Assembly (NCBI GenBank): GCA_028688995.1
Contig: JAQTXB010000001.1
Span: 186,001 to 250,000 of the forward strand
Source: Aliarcobacter sp.
GTDB taxonomy: Bacteria; Campylobacterota; Campylobacteria; Campylobacterales; Arcobacteraceae
DNA: 64,000 bases
Direction of reading: 5' to 3'
The notes below the pieces were generated by a model. It did not search any database. It was not told the origin of the DNA and was given only the letters and a program-made list of their open reading frames with translations. Both the position numbers and the translations under genes were made by a program. Positions 1-9,200 of the stretch are shown in pieces; position 1 is the first letter of the stretch; each line of letters begins with the position of its first letter.

Positions 1-262
1 ATTCATCTGAAACTTGCATTGCAAGTTCTCTAGTAGGAACAATAACAACTGCTTCAACACCTGCATTTCCTTTCATATTATTTAAAATTGGAAGTCCAAA
101 TGCTGCTGTTTTACCTGTTCCTGTATGTGCTTGACCAACAATATCTCTTCCTGCTAATACAAATGGAATTGCTTGTTCTTGGATAGGACTTGGTTCTTTA
201 AAACCTGCTTCGTCTATTGCTTTTTGCAATAAGTCTTTTAAATTGAATTCGTTAAAAGTCAT
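1..262 (-). CDS. DEAD-box RNA helicase, N-terminal part (runs off left edge)
   Basis: Only the first 87 codons lie inside the window. They show the Q motif ([14 protein letters not shown], about residues 20-33), Walker A/motif I (AHTGTGKT, about 45-52) and motif Ia (PTREL, about 74-78), the order found in DEAD-box ATP-dependent RNA helicases. The family remodels RNA or ribosome-assembly intermediates in the cytoplasm. The ATG start is preceded by an AAGG-type ribosome site. Which paralogue (RhlE, DeaD or other) cannot be decided without the C-terminus. Confidence 0.9.
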   Translation of the reverse strand, partial: MTFNEFNLKDLLQKAIDEAGFKEPSPIQEQAIPFVLAGRDIVGQAHTGTGKTAAFGLPILNNMKGNAGVEAVVIVPTRELAMQVSDE

Positions 263-475
263 TTTTTTACCTTAGTATATATTTATAAAAAATACACACG
301 GTTATATAAGTTAGATTTAATCTCCCCATAAATGTACAATTAAAACGCAATTTGAGTCTTGCAAGTAAGTCAGTTTAATGAAAATGAATCTTTGATTAGT
401 CTATCAAAGTAAAATGGGTATATAAATGTGTATAATTTAGCGGATTGTATCTAGTTTTAGATAAATTTAAGCTTT

Positions 476-502
476 AAGAAAAAGAGCTAAGCTCATTTTC
501 TT
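476..502 (-). terminator. Hairpin at the end of accC
   Basis: AAGAAAAAGAGC and GCTCATTTTCTT pair around a TAA loop with one internal mismatch. The stem overlaps the accC stop codon, and its 3' arm on the minus strand is U-rich. It is probably the transcription terminator of the accBC unit. The rest of the 263-500 gap shows no gene. Confidence 0.5.
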
Positions 503-1853
503 ATAAGTCGTCTAATTTTTTGTAGTTTTCTAAGTATTTTGTATCGTAGTTATTTGAAATAAAATCTTCATTTTCCATCATTTTCTGATGGAATGGAATA
601 GTTGTTTTAATTCCTTCAACTTCAAATTCTGCTAAAGCTCTTTTCATAATGTTAATTGCTTTATTTCTATCTCTTCCCCAAACAATAAGTTTTCCTATCA
701 TTGAGTCATAATATGGAGGAACTATGTAATTTGTATAAATATGAGAATCTACCCTTACATTTCTTCCACCAGGAACCATCCATTGTGTAATTTTTCCTGG
801 ACATGGTAAAAATGAGTTTGGATCTTCTGCAGTAATTCTACACTCAATTGCATGACCTCTGAATTTAATTGATTCTTGAGAAGGAACTTTTTCACCCTCA
901 GCTACTTTAATCATAAGTTCAACAATATCAATACCTGAAACCATTTCAGAAACTGGATGTTCAACTTGAAGTCTAGTATTCATTTCCATAAAATAGATAT
1001 TTTGTTTGTCATCAGCTAAAAATTCAAAAGTCCCAGCACCTTCATATTTTAAATATTTAGTAGCTTTAACTGCAACTTCATGAAGTTTAGCTCTTGTTTC
1101 ATCATTTAACAAAATTGCAGGTGACTCTTCAATAACTTTTTGATGTCTTCTTTGAAGTGAACAATCTCTTTCACCTATGTGAATTGCATTACCATGAGAA
1201 TCTCCAACAACTTGAACTTCAATATGTCTTGGATTGTTAATAAATCTTTCAAGATACATTGTACCATCACCAAATGCAGCTAATGCTTCACTTGAAGCAG
1301 CCATAAATAGTTGTTCAAATTCTGACTCATCATGAATAAGTCTCATTCCTCTTCCACCACCACCAGCAGCAGCTTTTGCCATAATTGGATAACCAATTTC
1401 AAGAGCTAATTTTTTGCCCTCTGTAACAGAATGAACAGAACCTTTTGAACCTGGAACTACTGGAACGCCAGCTCTTATCATCTCTTCTTTAGCTTTTGAT
1501 TTATCAGCCATTTTTTCCATAACTTCAACAGATGGACCAATAAATTTAATATTATGTAATCTACAAATTTCTACAAAATCTTGATTTTCAGATAAAAAAC
1601 CATATCCTGGGAAAATTGCATCACAACCTGTCATTTCAGCTGCTGTAATAATTGCTGGAATATTTAAATATGAATCTTTTGATTTTGGACCACCAATACA
1701 TACAGCTTCATCTGCATGTTTTAAATAAGATGCATTTTTATCACCGGCACTGTAAACAGCAACTGATTTCTTACCCATTTCTCTAATAGTTCTAATAGCT
1801 CTTTGAACAATCTCACCTCTATTAGCTATTAAAATTTTTTTAATTTCTGCCAT
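501..1853 (-). CDS. accC: Biotin carboxylase subunit of acetyl-CoA carboxylase
   Basis: This 450-residue protein has the full biotin carboxylase layout. It has an N-terminal Rossmann-like domain starting KKILIANRGEIVQRAIRTI, a central ATP-grasp domain with the glycine-rich loop GGGGRGMR (about residues 164-171), the catalytic stretch MEMNTRLQVEHPVSE near residue 290, and a C-terminal biotin-carboxylase domain. It carboxylates the biotin on AccB using ATP and bicarbonate, the first step of malonyl-CoA synthesis. It lies 9 nt after accB on the same strand, so the two are cotranscribed. Length is typical of the family. Confidence 0.97.
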   Translation of the reverse strand: MAEIKKILIANRGEIVQRAIRTIREMGKKSVAVYSAGDKNASYLKHADEAVCIGGPKSKDSYLNIPAIITAAEMTGCDAIFPGYGFLSENQDFVEICRLHNIKFIGPSVEVMEKMADKSKAKEEMIRAGVPVVPGSKGSVHSVTEGKKLALEIGYPIMAKAAAGGGGRGMRLIHDESEFEQLFMAASSEALAAFGDGTMYLERFINNPRHIEVQVVGDSHGNAIHIGERDCSLQRRHQKVIEESPAILLNDETRAKLHEVAVKATKYLKYEGAGTFEFLADDKQNIYFMEMNTRLQVEHPVSEMVSGIDIVELMIKVAEGEKVPSQESIKFRGHAIECRITAEDPNSFLPCPGKITQWMVPGGRNVRVDSHIYTNYIVPPYYDSMIGKLIVWGRDRNKAINIMKRALAEFEVEGIKTTIPFHQKMMENEDFISNNYDTKYLENYKKLDDL

Positions 1854-1862
1854 ATTTAACTC

Positions 1863-2327
1863 TTATAACTTTTCAACAACAAAAATTGGCATGTCATATT
1901 CAACCGGAGAACCATCTTTAACTAAAATTTCTAGAATTTTACAATCAAATTCAGCTTCAACCTCATTCATAATTTTCATTGCTTCTAAAATACAAAGAGT
2001 TTGTCCCTTCTTAACAGTTGAACCAACTTCAACAAATGAAGGAGATTCTGGTGATGGAGAAGCATAATATGTTCCAACCATTGGAGAATTAATAACTTCA
2101 CCTGATTTTGCAACACTTGCAGTTTCAACAGCTACTGGTGCAGATGTTACTACTGGAGCTGCGATTGTAGCAGCTTGTACTACTGGAGCAGAAGTTGTAA
2201 CAGTTGTAACTCCACTTTCAAAACCTCTTTGCATAGAAATTTCGAATTCACCTTCTTTAACCTTTAATTTGTTAAGTTCACTCTTATCAAATACTCTTAT
2301 TAATTCTTTGATATCTTTAAAATCCAT
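1863..2327 (-). CDS. accB: Biotin carboxyl carrier protein of acetyl-CoA carboxylase
   Basis: This 154-residue protein has an N-terminal MDFKDIKELI segment typical of AccB, a Pro/Ala/Val/Thr-rich flexible linker (about residues 40-75) and a C-terminal lipoyl/biotinyl domain. The biotin-attachment lysine is in EAMKIMNE at K118, 36 residues before the C-terminus. The start at 2327 is preferred to an upstream in-frame ATG at 2363 because AccB proteins begin at this motif and an AAGG ribosome site precedes it. It carries biotin between AccC and the carboxyltransferase. It is first in the accBC unit. Confidence 0.95.
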   Translation of the reverse strand: MDFKDIKELIRVFDKSELNKLKVKEGEFEISMQRGFESGVTTVTTSAPVVQAATIAAPVVTSAPVAVETASVAKSGEVINSPMVGTYYASPSPESPSFVEVGSTVKKGQTLCILEAMKIMNEVEAEFDCKILEILVKDGSPVEYDMPIFVVEKL

Positions 2328-2466
2328 ACTCAGCCTTTTTAATTTAGTAAAATTTTTTCTCATAATAGCACATTTATTCTGATAAATATATTTTTGTATA
2401 TTTAAATAAGCTTTATTTAAGTTTCAAATAGAATTAGACCATTATTTGTTTAAAATATCTTTTAGA

Positions 2467-2472
2467 TATAAT
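2467..2472 (+). promoter_or_regulatory. Probable -10 box for the dCMP deaminase gene
   Basis: TATAAT lies 24 nt before the ATG at 2497. No convincing -35 element is seen, as is usual for sigma-70 promoters in Campylobacterota. The 2364-2496 gap must also hold the divergent accB promoter. Confidence 0.45.
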
Positions 2473-2496
2473 AAAAAAAATTAAGTTAGGACCAAG

Positions 2497-2940
2497 ATGT
2501 TAAACGATAGAAGTTTTATTAATATTGCAAAAGAGATTTCAAAAGCATCAAAATGTGTTTCAAAACAAGTTGGAGCTGTAATTGTAAAAGATGGAAGAAT
2601 ATTATCAACAGGTTATAATGGAACACCCGCTGGTTACAAAAATTGTAGTGACCATTGGAATGGAGAGTATACGAAAGAGCATCATGAATGGTCTAAGACA
2701 TACGAAATTCATGCAGAAATGAATGCAATAATTTGGGCAGCAAGAAAAGGAATATCAATTGAAGGTGGAACAATATATGTTACGTTAGAGCCTTGCAGTG
2801 AATGTTCTAAAAATTTAATTGCCAGTGGAATTAAAAGAATTGTTTATGAAAAAGCCTATGAACATACAAACTCTAAAGTAATATCAAAATTCATAAAAGA
2901 TAACAATGTTCAAATAGAGCAAATTCCTGAACAGAACTAA
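2497..2940 (+). CDS. dCMP deaminase (cytidine/deoxycytidylate deaminase family)
   Basis: This 147-residue zinc deaminase carries the two signature motifs: HAEMNAI, with zinc ligand H72 and proton-shuttle E74, and PCSECS, with zinc ligands C100 and C103. The N-terminal SKQVGAVIV and the YNGTPAG segment are typical of dCMP deaminases and ComEB. The likely reaction is dCMP to dUMP, feeding thymidylate synthesis. The stop codon abuts the ATG of the next gene with no gap, so translation is probably coupled. Confidence 0.9.
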   Translation: MLNDRSFINIAKEISKASKCVSKQVGAVIVKDGRILSTGYNGTPAGYKNCSDHWNGEYTKEHHEWSKTYEIHAEMNAIIWAARKGISIEGGTIYVTLEPCSECSKNLIASGIKRIVYEKAYEHTNSKVISKFIKDNNVQIEQIPEQN

Positions 2941-3510
2941 ATGGCACAAAAAGATAATCATAAGTTTTACAAACCTGCAATTTCAAAATATGGAATAAGT
3001 GCAAAAGGAGTTCATTGGAACTCAAAATATACACAATACAAAAGATTTGAAGTTTTAACGAGTTTTATAAAAGATGAAATAAAAAAATCTATTATAGTTG
3101 ATGCTGGCTGTGGTTTTGCAGAATACTATAATTATCTTTATGACAATAATCTTAAACCCAAAATGTATATTGGAATTGACTGTGAAGTAGAAATGATAAA
3201 TTTAGCTTCAAAAAGATTTCTAGAAACAAAACTTTTTGTTAAAAATATTTTAGAAGATGAAATCCCAATGGCAGATTTTTATATTTGTAGTGGTGCAATG
3301 AATATTTTAAAAAAAGAGGAAGTTTTTGTTTTTATAGAAAAATGTTTTAAAAATTCAAATACTGCATTTATTTTTAATTTCTTAAAAAATGATCCCTTAA
3401 CAAAAATAAAAGTTGATGATATTATTAATTTTTGTAAATCTTTATCAAATGTAATAAAGATAAAAGATTACTATCTAGACAATGATATTAGCATATTCTT
3501 AAAAAAGTAA
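2941..3510 (+). CDS. Class I SAM-dependent methyltransferase, substrate unknown
   Basis: This 189-residue protein has the SAM-binding motif I (VDAGCGFAEYYNYL, about residues 54-67) and a following acidic strand (YIGIDCEVEMI), typical of class I Rossmann-fold methyltransferases. The rest is poorly conserved and does not reveal the substrate. It starts directly after the stop codon of the dCMP deaminase and so depends on that gene's transcript. It could act on a small molecule or a macromolecule. Confidence 0.75.
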   Translation: MAQKDNHKFYKPAISKYGISAKGVHWNSKYTQYKRFEVLTSFIKDEIKKSIIVDAGCGFAEYYNYLYDNNLKPKMYIGIDCEVEMINLASKRFLETKLFVKNILEDEIPMADFYICSGAMNILKKEEVFVFIEKCFKNSNTAFIFNFLKNDPLTKIKVDDIINFCKSLSNVIKIKDYYLDNDISIFLKK

Positions 3511-3571
3511 AATTATCATATATATCTCATATATTAAATATAAAATTCGTTATTAAAAAGTAGGAGTATAT

Positions 3572-4321
3572 ATGAAAATAGGTCTTTTTATTCCCTGTTT
3601 TATGAATGAGTTATATCCAAATATTTGTAAAGCAACCTATAAAGTACTAAAAAACCAAGGTTTACAAATAGAGTATCCACTTAGTCAAACTTGTTGTGGG
3701 CAACCTATGGCCAATTCTGGTTGTTCTAAAGATGTAAAAAAACTTGCTATTGATTTTGTAAATAGATTCAAAGATTATGATTATATTGTAGCACCTAGTG
3801 GTTCTTGTGTTTCAATGGTAAAAGAGCACTATGCAGAATTTTTTGACAATGACAAAGATTACAATAAAGTAAAAGCTTCTATTTATGAAGTTTGTGAATT
3901 TTTACATGATATTATAAAAATCGAAAATATTAATTTTAACGTTTCATTTCCGCATAAAGTTGGAGTTCACAATTCATGTCATGGACATAGAGTTTTAAAA
4001 CTTGCAACTGCTAGTGAACTTAATATTCCTTATGATTCAAAACTAAAAAATCTTCTAAACAAAGTATCTGATATAGAATTAATTACATTAAGAAGAGAAG
4101 ATGAGTGTTGTGGTTTTGGAGGAACTTTTAGTGTTCAAGAAGAAGCTGTTTCAGTTGCTATGGGAAAAGATAGAATTAAAGATCATTTAGACTTATCTGC
4201 ACAAGTAATAACAGGTGCTGATATGTCATGTTTAATGCATATGGATGGAATTATAAACAGAGATAAAAAACCTATAAAAGTTATGCATATTGTAGAAATT
4301 CTTGCAGGAGTTAAATTATGA
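3572..4321 (+). CDS. lutA: L-lactate utilisation protein LutA (CCG-domain Fe-S subunit)
   Basis: This 249-residue protein has two CCG (DUF224) cysteine modules, seen as TCCGQPMANSGC (about residues 41-52) and DECCGFGGTF near residue 185. This is the LutA/YkgE pattern. With LutB and LutC it forms the iron-sulfur lactate oxidation complex that turns L-lactate into pyruvate. It has an AGGAG ribosome site, and its end overlaps the lutB start by 4 nt (ATGA). Confidence 0.93.
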   Translation: MKIGLFIPCFMNELYPNICKATYKVLKNQGLQIEYPLSQTCCGQPMANSGCSKDVKKLAIDFVNRFKDYDYIVAPSGSCVSMVKEHYAEFFDNDKDYNKVKASIYEVCEFLHDIIKIENINFNVSFPHKVGVHNSCHGHRVLKLATASELNIPYDSKLKNLLNKVSDIELITLRREDECCGFGGTFSVQEEAVSVAMGKDRIKDHLDLSAQVITGADMSCLMHMDGIINRDKKPIKVMHIVEILAGVKL

Positions 4322-5688
4322 GCAGTCATAGTGTAAATGCTAGTAAATTTGTAGCTAATGATGAGAGAATGCATTGGCATGATCAAGCACTTTGGTTTGT
4401 AAGAGAAAAAAGAGATAGAGCAAGTAAATCAATTCCTGAATGGGAACAATTAAGAGAATTTGCAAATCAAATCAAAACTCATACAATGGCAAATCTTGAT
4501 TCTTATCTTTTACAATTTGAAGAGAATGCAACAAAAAAAGGTATTAAAGTTCATTTTGCAATTGATGCCCTTGAACATAATCAAATTGTTGCAAAAATAT
4601 TAAAAGAACATAATGTTACAAAACTTGTAAAATCAAAATCAATGTTAACTGAAGAGTGTCATTTAAATCCATATTTAGAAAATCTTGGAATTGAAGTTAT
4701 TGATACAGACTTAGGTGAAAGAATTGTTCAACTAAGACATGAAACTCCATCACATATTGTTCTTCCAGCAATTCACCTAAAAAAATCTGATGTATCAGAT
4801 ACTTTTCATGAGCATTTAGGAACAGAACAAGGAAATTATGACCCTACTTATCTTACACGAGCTGCAAGAGCTGCTTTAAGAGAAGATTTTTTAACAGCAC
4901 AAGCTGGACTAACTGGTGTGAATTTTGCCATTGCAAATACTGGTGGAGTTGTAGTTTGTACAAATGAAGGTAATGCAGATATGGGAGCTAGTGTTCCAAA
5001 ACTTCATATTGCTTCTATGGGAATTGAAAAAATTATTCCTAGACTTGAAGATTTATCTGTGTTTACAAGACTTTTAGCAAGAAGTGCAACGGGACAACCA
5101 ATTACTTCTTATACTTCACATTTTCATTCACCAATTGAAGGTGGAGAGATGCATATTATTATTGTTGACAATAAAAGAAGTCAATTTTTAGCATCTGAGA
5201 AAAATAAAAAAGCACTAAACTGCATTAGATGTGGTGCATGTATGAATACATGTCCAGTATACAGAAGAAGTGGTGGTCACTCTTATGAATATGTAATTCC
5301 AGGACCAATAGGTTCAATTTTAGGTGCAAAAAAAGAGCCTGAAATTCATAACTCTTTACCATTTGCTTGTACTTTATGTGGTTCATGCTCAAACGTTTGT
5401 CCAGTAAAAATTGATTTAGATTCACAACTTTATAGTCTAAGACAAGATTTATCTGAAGCAAATTTAATTGATCCAAAGAAAAAAATGGCGATGAAAGTAA
5501 CAGCTTGGTTAATGAGTAAACCAACTCTATTTGAGTTTGCTGGAAAAATGGCTAGATTTATAGTACCAAAATTACCGAATTCTATTTTATACAACAAAGG
5601 AAATGTTTGGGGGGAACAAAGGGAAATGCCAAAAATGCCTCCAAAAAGTTTTAAAGAGATGTTTAGAGATGGAGAATTAGATGACTAG
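4318..5688 (+). CDS. lutB: L-lactate utilisation protein LutB (iron-sulfur subunit)
   Basis: This 456-residue protein has an N-terminal LUD domain and a C-terminal ferredoxin-like domain with two 4Fe-4S motifs: CIRCGACMNTCPVY (C302, C305, C308, C312) and CTLCGSCSNVCPV (from C351). It is the electron-carrying core of the LutABC complex. It overlaps lutA by 4 nt and lutC by 8 nt, showing a tightly coupled operon. Length fits the family. Confidence 0.94.
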   Translation: MSSHSVNASKFVANDERMHWHDQALWFVREKRDRASKSIPEWEQLREFANQIKTHTMANLDSYLLQFEENATKKGIKVHFAIDALEHNQIVAKILKEHNVTKLVKSKSMLTEECHLNPYLENLGIEVIDTDLGERIVQLRHETPSHIVLPAIHLKKSDVSDTFHEHLGTEQGNYDPTYLTRAARAALREDFLTAQAGLTGVNFAIANTGGVVVCTNEGNADMGASVPKLHIASMGIEKIIPRLEDLSVFTRLLARSATGQPITSYTSHFHSPIEGGEMHIIIVDNKRSQFLASEKNKKALNCIRCGACMNTCPVYRRSGGHSYEYVIPGPIGSILGAKKEPEIHNSLPFACTLCGSCSNVCPVKIDLDSQLYSLRQDLSEANLIDPKKKMAMKVTAWLMSKPTLFEFAGKMARFIVPKLPNSILYNKGNVWGEQREMPKMPPKSFKEMFRDGELDD

Positions 5689-6268
5689 TAAAGAAAAAAT
5701 ATTAAAAAATATCAAAGACAACAATGTTGTTAAAAGTGTAAAACTTCCAAGTTATGAAAGTTTTGGTATCAAATTTGATAATAAATTTGAAACTTTTTCT
5801 ACTATGCTTGAAAGTGTAGGTGGAAAAGCTTTAGTAATTGAAAAAGATAAGTTAGATGAAACAATCAAAACTTTATATCCAAATGAACAACAAATAGCTT
5901 GCAATATTGATTATTGTACTTTAGGTAATTTCGATGCAAATAGTTTTACTGATGTGCATGATTTAAAAGATATTGATTTAGCAATTGTAAAAGGTAATTT
6001 TGCAATCGCTGAAAATGGCGCAATTTGGATGAAAAATGAAGATAATAGACATAGAGCTTTATATTTCATTGCACAAAATATAGTAATTGTAATTGATGAA
6101 AATGAACTTCTAAATAATATGCATGAAGCTTATGAAAGAATAAATTTTGAAAACTCAGGTTATGGAGTGTTTATTTCAGGTCCTTCTAAAACAGCGGACA
6201 TTGAACAATCACTTGTTATTGGAGCTCATGGACCAAAAACTGGTTATGTGATTTTCATAAAATCTTGA
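5681..6268 (+). CDS. lutC: L-lactate utilisation protein LutC (LUD domain)
   Basis: This 195-residue protein is a stand-alone LUD (DUF162) domain protein, third in the lutABC operon and overlapping lutB by 8 nt. The conserved tail ISGPSKTADIEQSLVIGAHG (about residues 162-181) is the strongest family mark. It is required with LutA and LutB for lactate oxidation in other bacteria. A TGATATAAT sequence at its 3' end may be a promoter for the next gene. Confidence 0.9.
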   Translation: MTSKEKILKNIKDNNVVKSVKLPSYESFGIKFDNKFETFSTMLESVGGKALVIEKDKLDETIKTLYPNEQQIACNIDYCTLGNFDANSFTDVHDLKDIDLAIVKGNFAIAENGAIWMKNEDNRHRALYFIAQNIVIVIDENELLNNMHEAYERINFENSGYGVFISGPSKTADIEQSLVIGAHGPKTGYVIFIKS

Positions 6269-6293
6269 TATAATTGCTAAATAGGGGATAATA

Positions 6294-8489
6294 ATGAAAT
6301 ATTTTTTACTATTTAGCATACTTTTCTTTAACTACTTATTTGCAAACCAATCAAAAGAAGTATTATTAATTCATTCATATCATAAAGGGTATATTTGGAC
6401 AGATGATATTTCTAAAACTATTGAAAAAAATTTTGCCGAACATAAAGAGATAGAACTTACAACAATTTATATGGATACAAAAAGAATTGATGACGCAAAT
6501 TATTTATATAATCTTTCAAGATTATATAAACAAGAGTTTGAAGGTAGAAAATTTGATTTAATTATTTTAAGTGATAATAATGCTTTTGATTTTATGCTTA
6601 AATACCATGAATTTTTATTTAAGGACACTCCTGTTTTATTCTGTGGAATAAACAACTTTGATAAAGTTTTTTTAAATGAAAATGATATGTATAAATATAT
6701 GTCAGGTGTTGCAGAAGAGGTTGATATTGAGAAAAACTTTGAGTTAATAGCTAAACTTCATCCAAATCTAAAAAATCTACTTATTATTAATGACACATCA
6801 ACCACTGGTTACGCTATAAAAAGAGATTTAAGACCTATCATTGAAAAATATAAAAATAAATTTAATATAGAATATACTGATAACTTAGAAATTAAAAATC
6901 TTCAAGATAAAGTCTCAAGTCTTGATAAAGAGAATAGTGTAATATTATTTGTACTTTTATTTAAAGATACAACAGGAAAATTTTTCACCCATAAACAAAG
7001 TTTTGATGAGGTTAAAAAAGTAAGTCAAGTTCCAATTTATGGCTTATGGGATTTTTACTTAAACAATGGAATTGTAGGTGGTCTTTTAACATCAGCAGTT
7101 GCCCAAGGTGAAAATGTTTCAAAAATGGCATTAGAAGTTTTAAGTGGTAAAAAAATCACTGATATTCCAATTCTAGAAAAATCACCAAATCTTTATATAT
7201 TTGATTATAATGAATTACAAAGATTTAATCTTGATGTGAGTAAATACATTGAAAACCCTTTAATAATAAATGAACCTAGCTCAGTATATAGGGAACATAC
7301 AAAGTTTTTTGTCATTTCTACATTAATTATTTTTATTCTTAGTATTGTTGTTTTGATTTTAAGAGCCAACATTCAAAGAAGAGAAAAACTCGAACTTGAA
7401 CTTTCAAATAGAATTGAGTTTGACAAAGTACTTCTTGATACTATTCCAAATCCAATTTATTATAAAAATGTTGAAGGTAAATTTTTAGGATGTAATACAA
7501 GTTTTGCTTCATTGGTAAACTCTTCAAGGGATGAAATAATAGGGAAAACAGCCTTTGACTTTTTCCCCCATAAAATTGCTGTAGCGAATACAAAAATTGA
7601 TAAAGAGTTATTATATACCTTTAGTACAAGCACATCTGAATTTACCTTTTATACAAAATCAAATGAGATGAAACATATTATTTTAAATAAAGCTGTTTAT
7701 AAAAATATTGATGGAAGTGTTGGTGGAATTGTTTGTATTATGGATGATATAACTGAAAGAATTCAACAAAAACAGTTTTTAATCCAACAAAGTAAACTAG
7801 CAGAAATGGGTGATATGATTGCAGCAATAGCACATCAATGGAATGAACCATTAGTTGAATTATCAGCACTTGTACAAGATATTCAAACTTCTTATTTATT
7901 AAAAGAGTTAAAAGATGATGAGGTAAAAGAGTTTGTAAATGACTCAATGATTCAAATAAAATATATGTCAAAAACCCTTAGTGATTTCAGAAACTTCCTA
8001 AAACCCTCAACAAAAAAACAACTTTTCTCAATTACAAAAGCTTTAAATGAAATAAATGAAATTATTGGGAAACAAGTATTTTATTCAAATATTAAAATGA
8101 ATTTTAATTATAAAAATGAAAATGAAGAGTTACTAATTTATGGCTATGAAAATGAATTCAAACAAGTTTTATTAAATATCATAAATAATGCAAAAAATAA
8201 AATTGTTGAAAAGAATCTGCCTATAAATGAAAAAGGAACTATTGATATTAATATTAAACGAACAACAAATTCTAATACAATTGAAATAATTGATGATGCT
8301 GGGGCAATTGATGAGAAAATCATAAACTCAATTTTTGAACCATATTTCACAACAAAAGAAGATGGAACAGGCCTTGGGCTTTACATGGCAAAAGTCATAA
8401 TAGAAGAAAAAATGAGAGGAAGTATTAGTGTAAAAAATGATGGAAATCATGTAGTTTTTACAATCAAACTTCCTCATAAAAAGGTTTAA
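6294..8489 (+). CDS. Membrane sensor histidine kinase with ABC-type periplasmic binding domain
   Basis: This 731-residue protein starts with a signal/anchor (residues 1-18). A periplasmic domain resembling ABC substrate-binding proteins (about 20-310) follows, then a transmembrane helix (about 337-358). Next come a PAS domain (about 385-495), a HisKA-type dimerisation segment with phospho-acceptor H514 in AHQWNEPL, and a HATPase domain ending TGLGLYMAKVIIE. The family usually reads HQWRQPL here. The response regulator starts 1 nt after the stop, and lactate genes lie on both sides. It may sense lactate or a related acid directly; that is an inference. Confidence 0.88.
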   Translation: MKYFLLFSILFFNYLFANQSKEVLLIHSYHKGYIWTDDISKTIEKNFAEHKEIELTTIYMDTKRIDDANYLYNLSRLYKQEFEGRKFDLIILSDNNAFDFMLKYHEFLFKDTPVLFCGINNFDKVFLNENDMYKYMSGVAEEVDIEKNFELIAKLHPNLKNLLIINDTSTTGYAIKRDLRPIIEKYKNKFNIEYTDNLEIKNLQDKVSSLDKENSVILFVLLFKDTTGKFFTHKQSFDEVKKVSQVPIYGLWDFYLNNGIVGGLLTSAVAQGENVSKMALEVLSGKKITDIPILEKSPNLYIFDYNELQRFNLDVSKYIENPLIINEPSSVYREHTKFFVISTLIIFILSIVVLILRANIQRREKLELELSNRIEFDKVLLDTIPNPIYYKNVEGKFLGCNTSFASLVNSSRDEIIGKTAFDFFPHKIAVANTKIDKELLYTFSTSTSEFTFYTKSNEMKHIILNKAVYKNIDGSVGGIVCIMDDITERIQQKQFLIQQSKLAEMGDMIAAIAHQWNEPLVELSALVQDIQTSYLLKELKDDEVKEFVNDSMIQIKYMSKTLSDFRNFLKPSTKKQLFSITKALNEINEIIGKQVFYSNIKMNFNYKNENEELLIYGYENEFKQVLLNIINNAKNKIVEKNLPINEKGTIDINIKRTTNSNTIEIIDDAGAIDEKIINSIFEPYFTTKEDGTGLGLYMAKVIIEEKMRGSISVKNDGNHVVFTIKLPHKKV

Positions 8490-8490
8490 A

Positions 8491-9135
8491 ATGAAGATTT
8501 TACTTTTAGAAGATAATAAAAAATTAAATGAAACTATCACAAAAAGATTACAATTAAAAAACTACAATGTAATCTCTTTTACCGATGGTGCTGATGCTTA
8601 TGAAAATATAACAGAGGGTTTTTCATGTTTTATTTTGGATATAAATGTTCCAAATGTGGATGGAATTAATATTCTAAAAAAAATACGAGAATACTACAAA
8701 ATTGTTCCAGTAATAATAATAAGTGCAAGTGTGGAATTGGATGTAATAAAACAATCATACGATTTTGGTTGTAATGATTATTTGAAAAAACCATTTTTTA
8801 TAGATGAATTAGAAATAAAAATTGAGAAACTTTGCAATATTCAAGATAGTAAAATCTATTTTGACGAAAACTCATATTTTGATTTTAAATCAGCAACAGT
8901 TGTAATTGATAATCAAGAAACTAGATTAACAAAAAAAGAGAAACTTTTACTAAATTTATTTCTTAGCAAAAAAAATCAAGTAATTACTTATGAAAATATA
9001 GAAAACTACGTTTGGGAAGGAAGTTTTGTCTCTTTAGAATCAATCAGAAGTCTAATAAGAAGAGTAAGAAAAATACTAAATAAAGAGTATATTCATACGG
9101 TTGTAGATACTGGATATATTTTTAAAATAGCCTAA
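8491..9135 (+). CDS. OmpR-type response regulator, partner of the preceding kinase
   Basis: This 214-residue protein has a receiver domain with acidic pocket E7/D8, phosphorylation site D50 (ILDINVPNVDG) and the YLKKPF lysine motif. A C-terminal winged-helix DNA-binding domain (about 125-214) follows, with the typical ending SLIRRVRKIL...VDTGYIF. It begins 1 nt after the kinase stop. Likely targets are the adjacent lut genes and the TRAP transporter, inferred from position only. Confidence 0.9.
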   Translation: MKILLLEDNKKLNETITKRLQLKNYNVISFTDGADAYENITEGFSCFILDINVPNVDGINILKKIREYYKIVPVIIISASVELDVIKQSYDFGCNDYLKKPFFIDELEIKIEKLCNIQDSKIYFDENSYFDFKSATVVIDNQETRLTKKEKLLLNLFLSKKNQVITYENIENYVWEGSFVSLESIRSLIRRVRKILNKEYIHTVVDTGYIFKIA

Positions 9136-9200
9136 AATATCATATTATTATCATTCGGTGCAGTTAAAATTTAAGAATAACAAATCTAAGGAGAAATGAA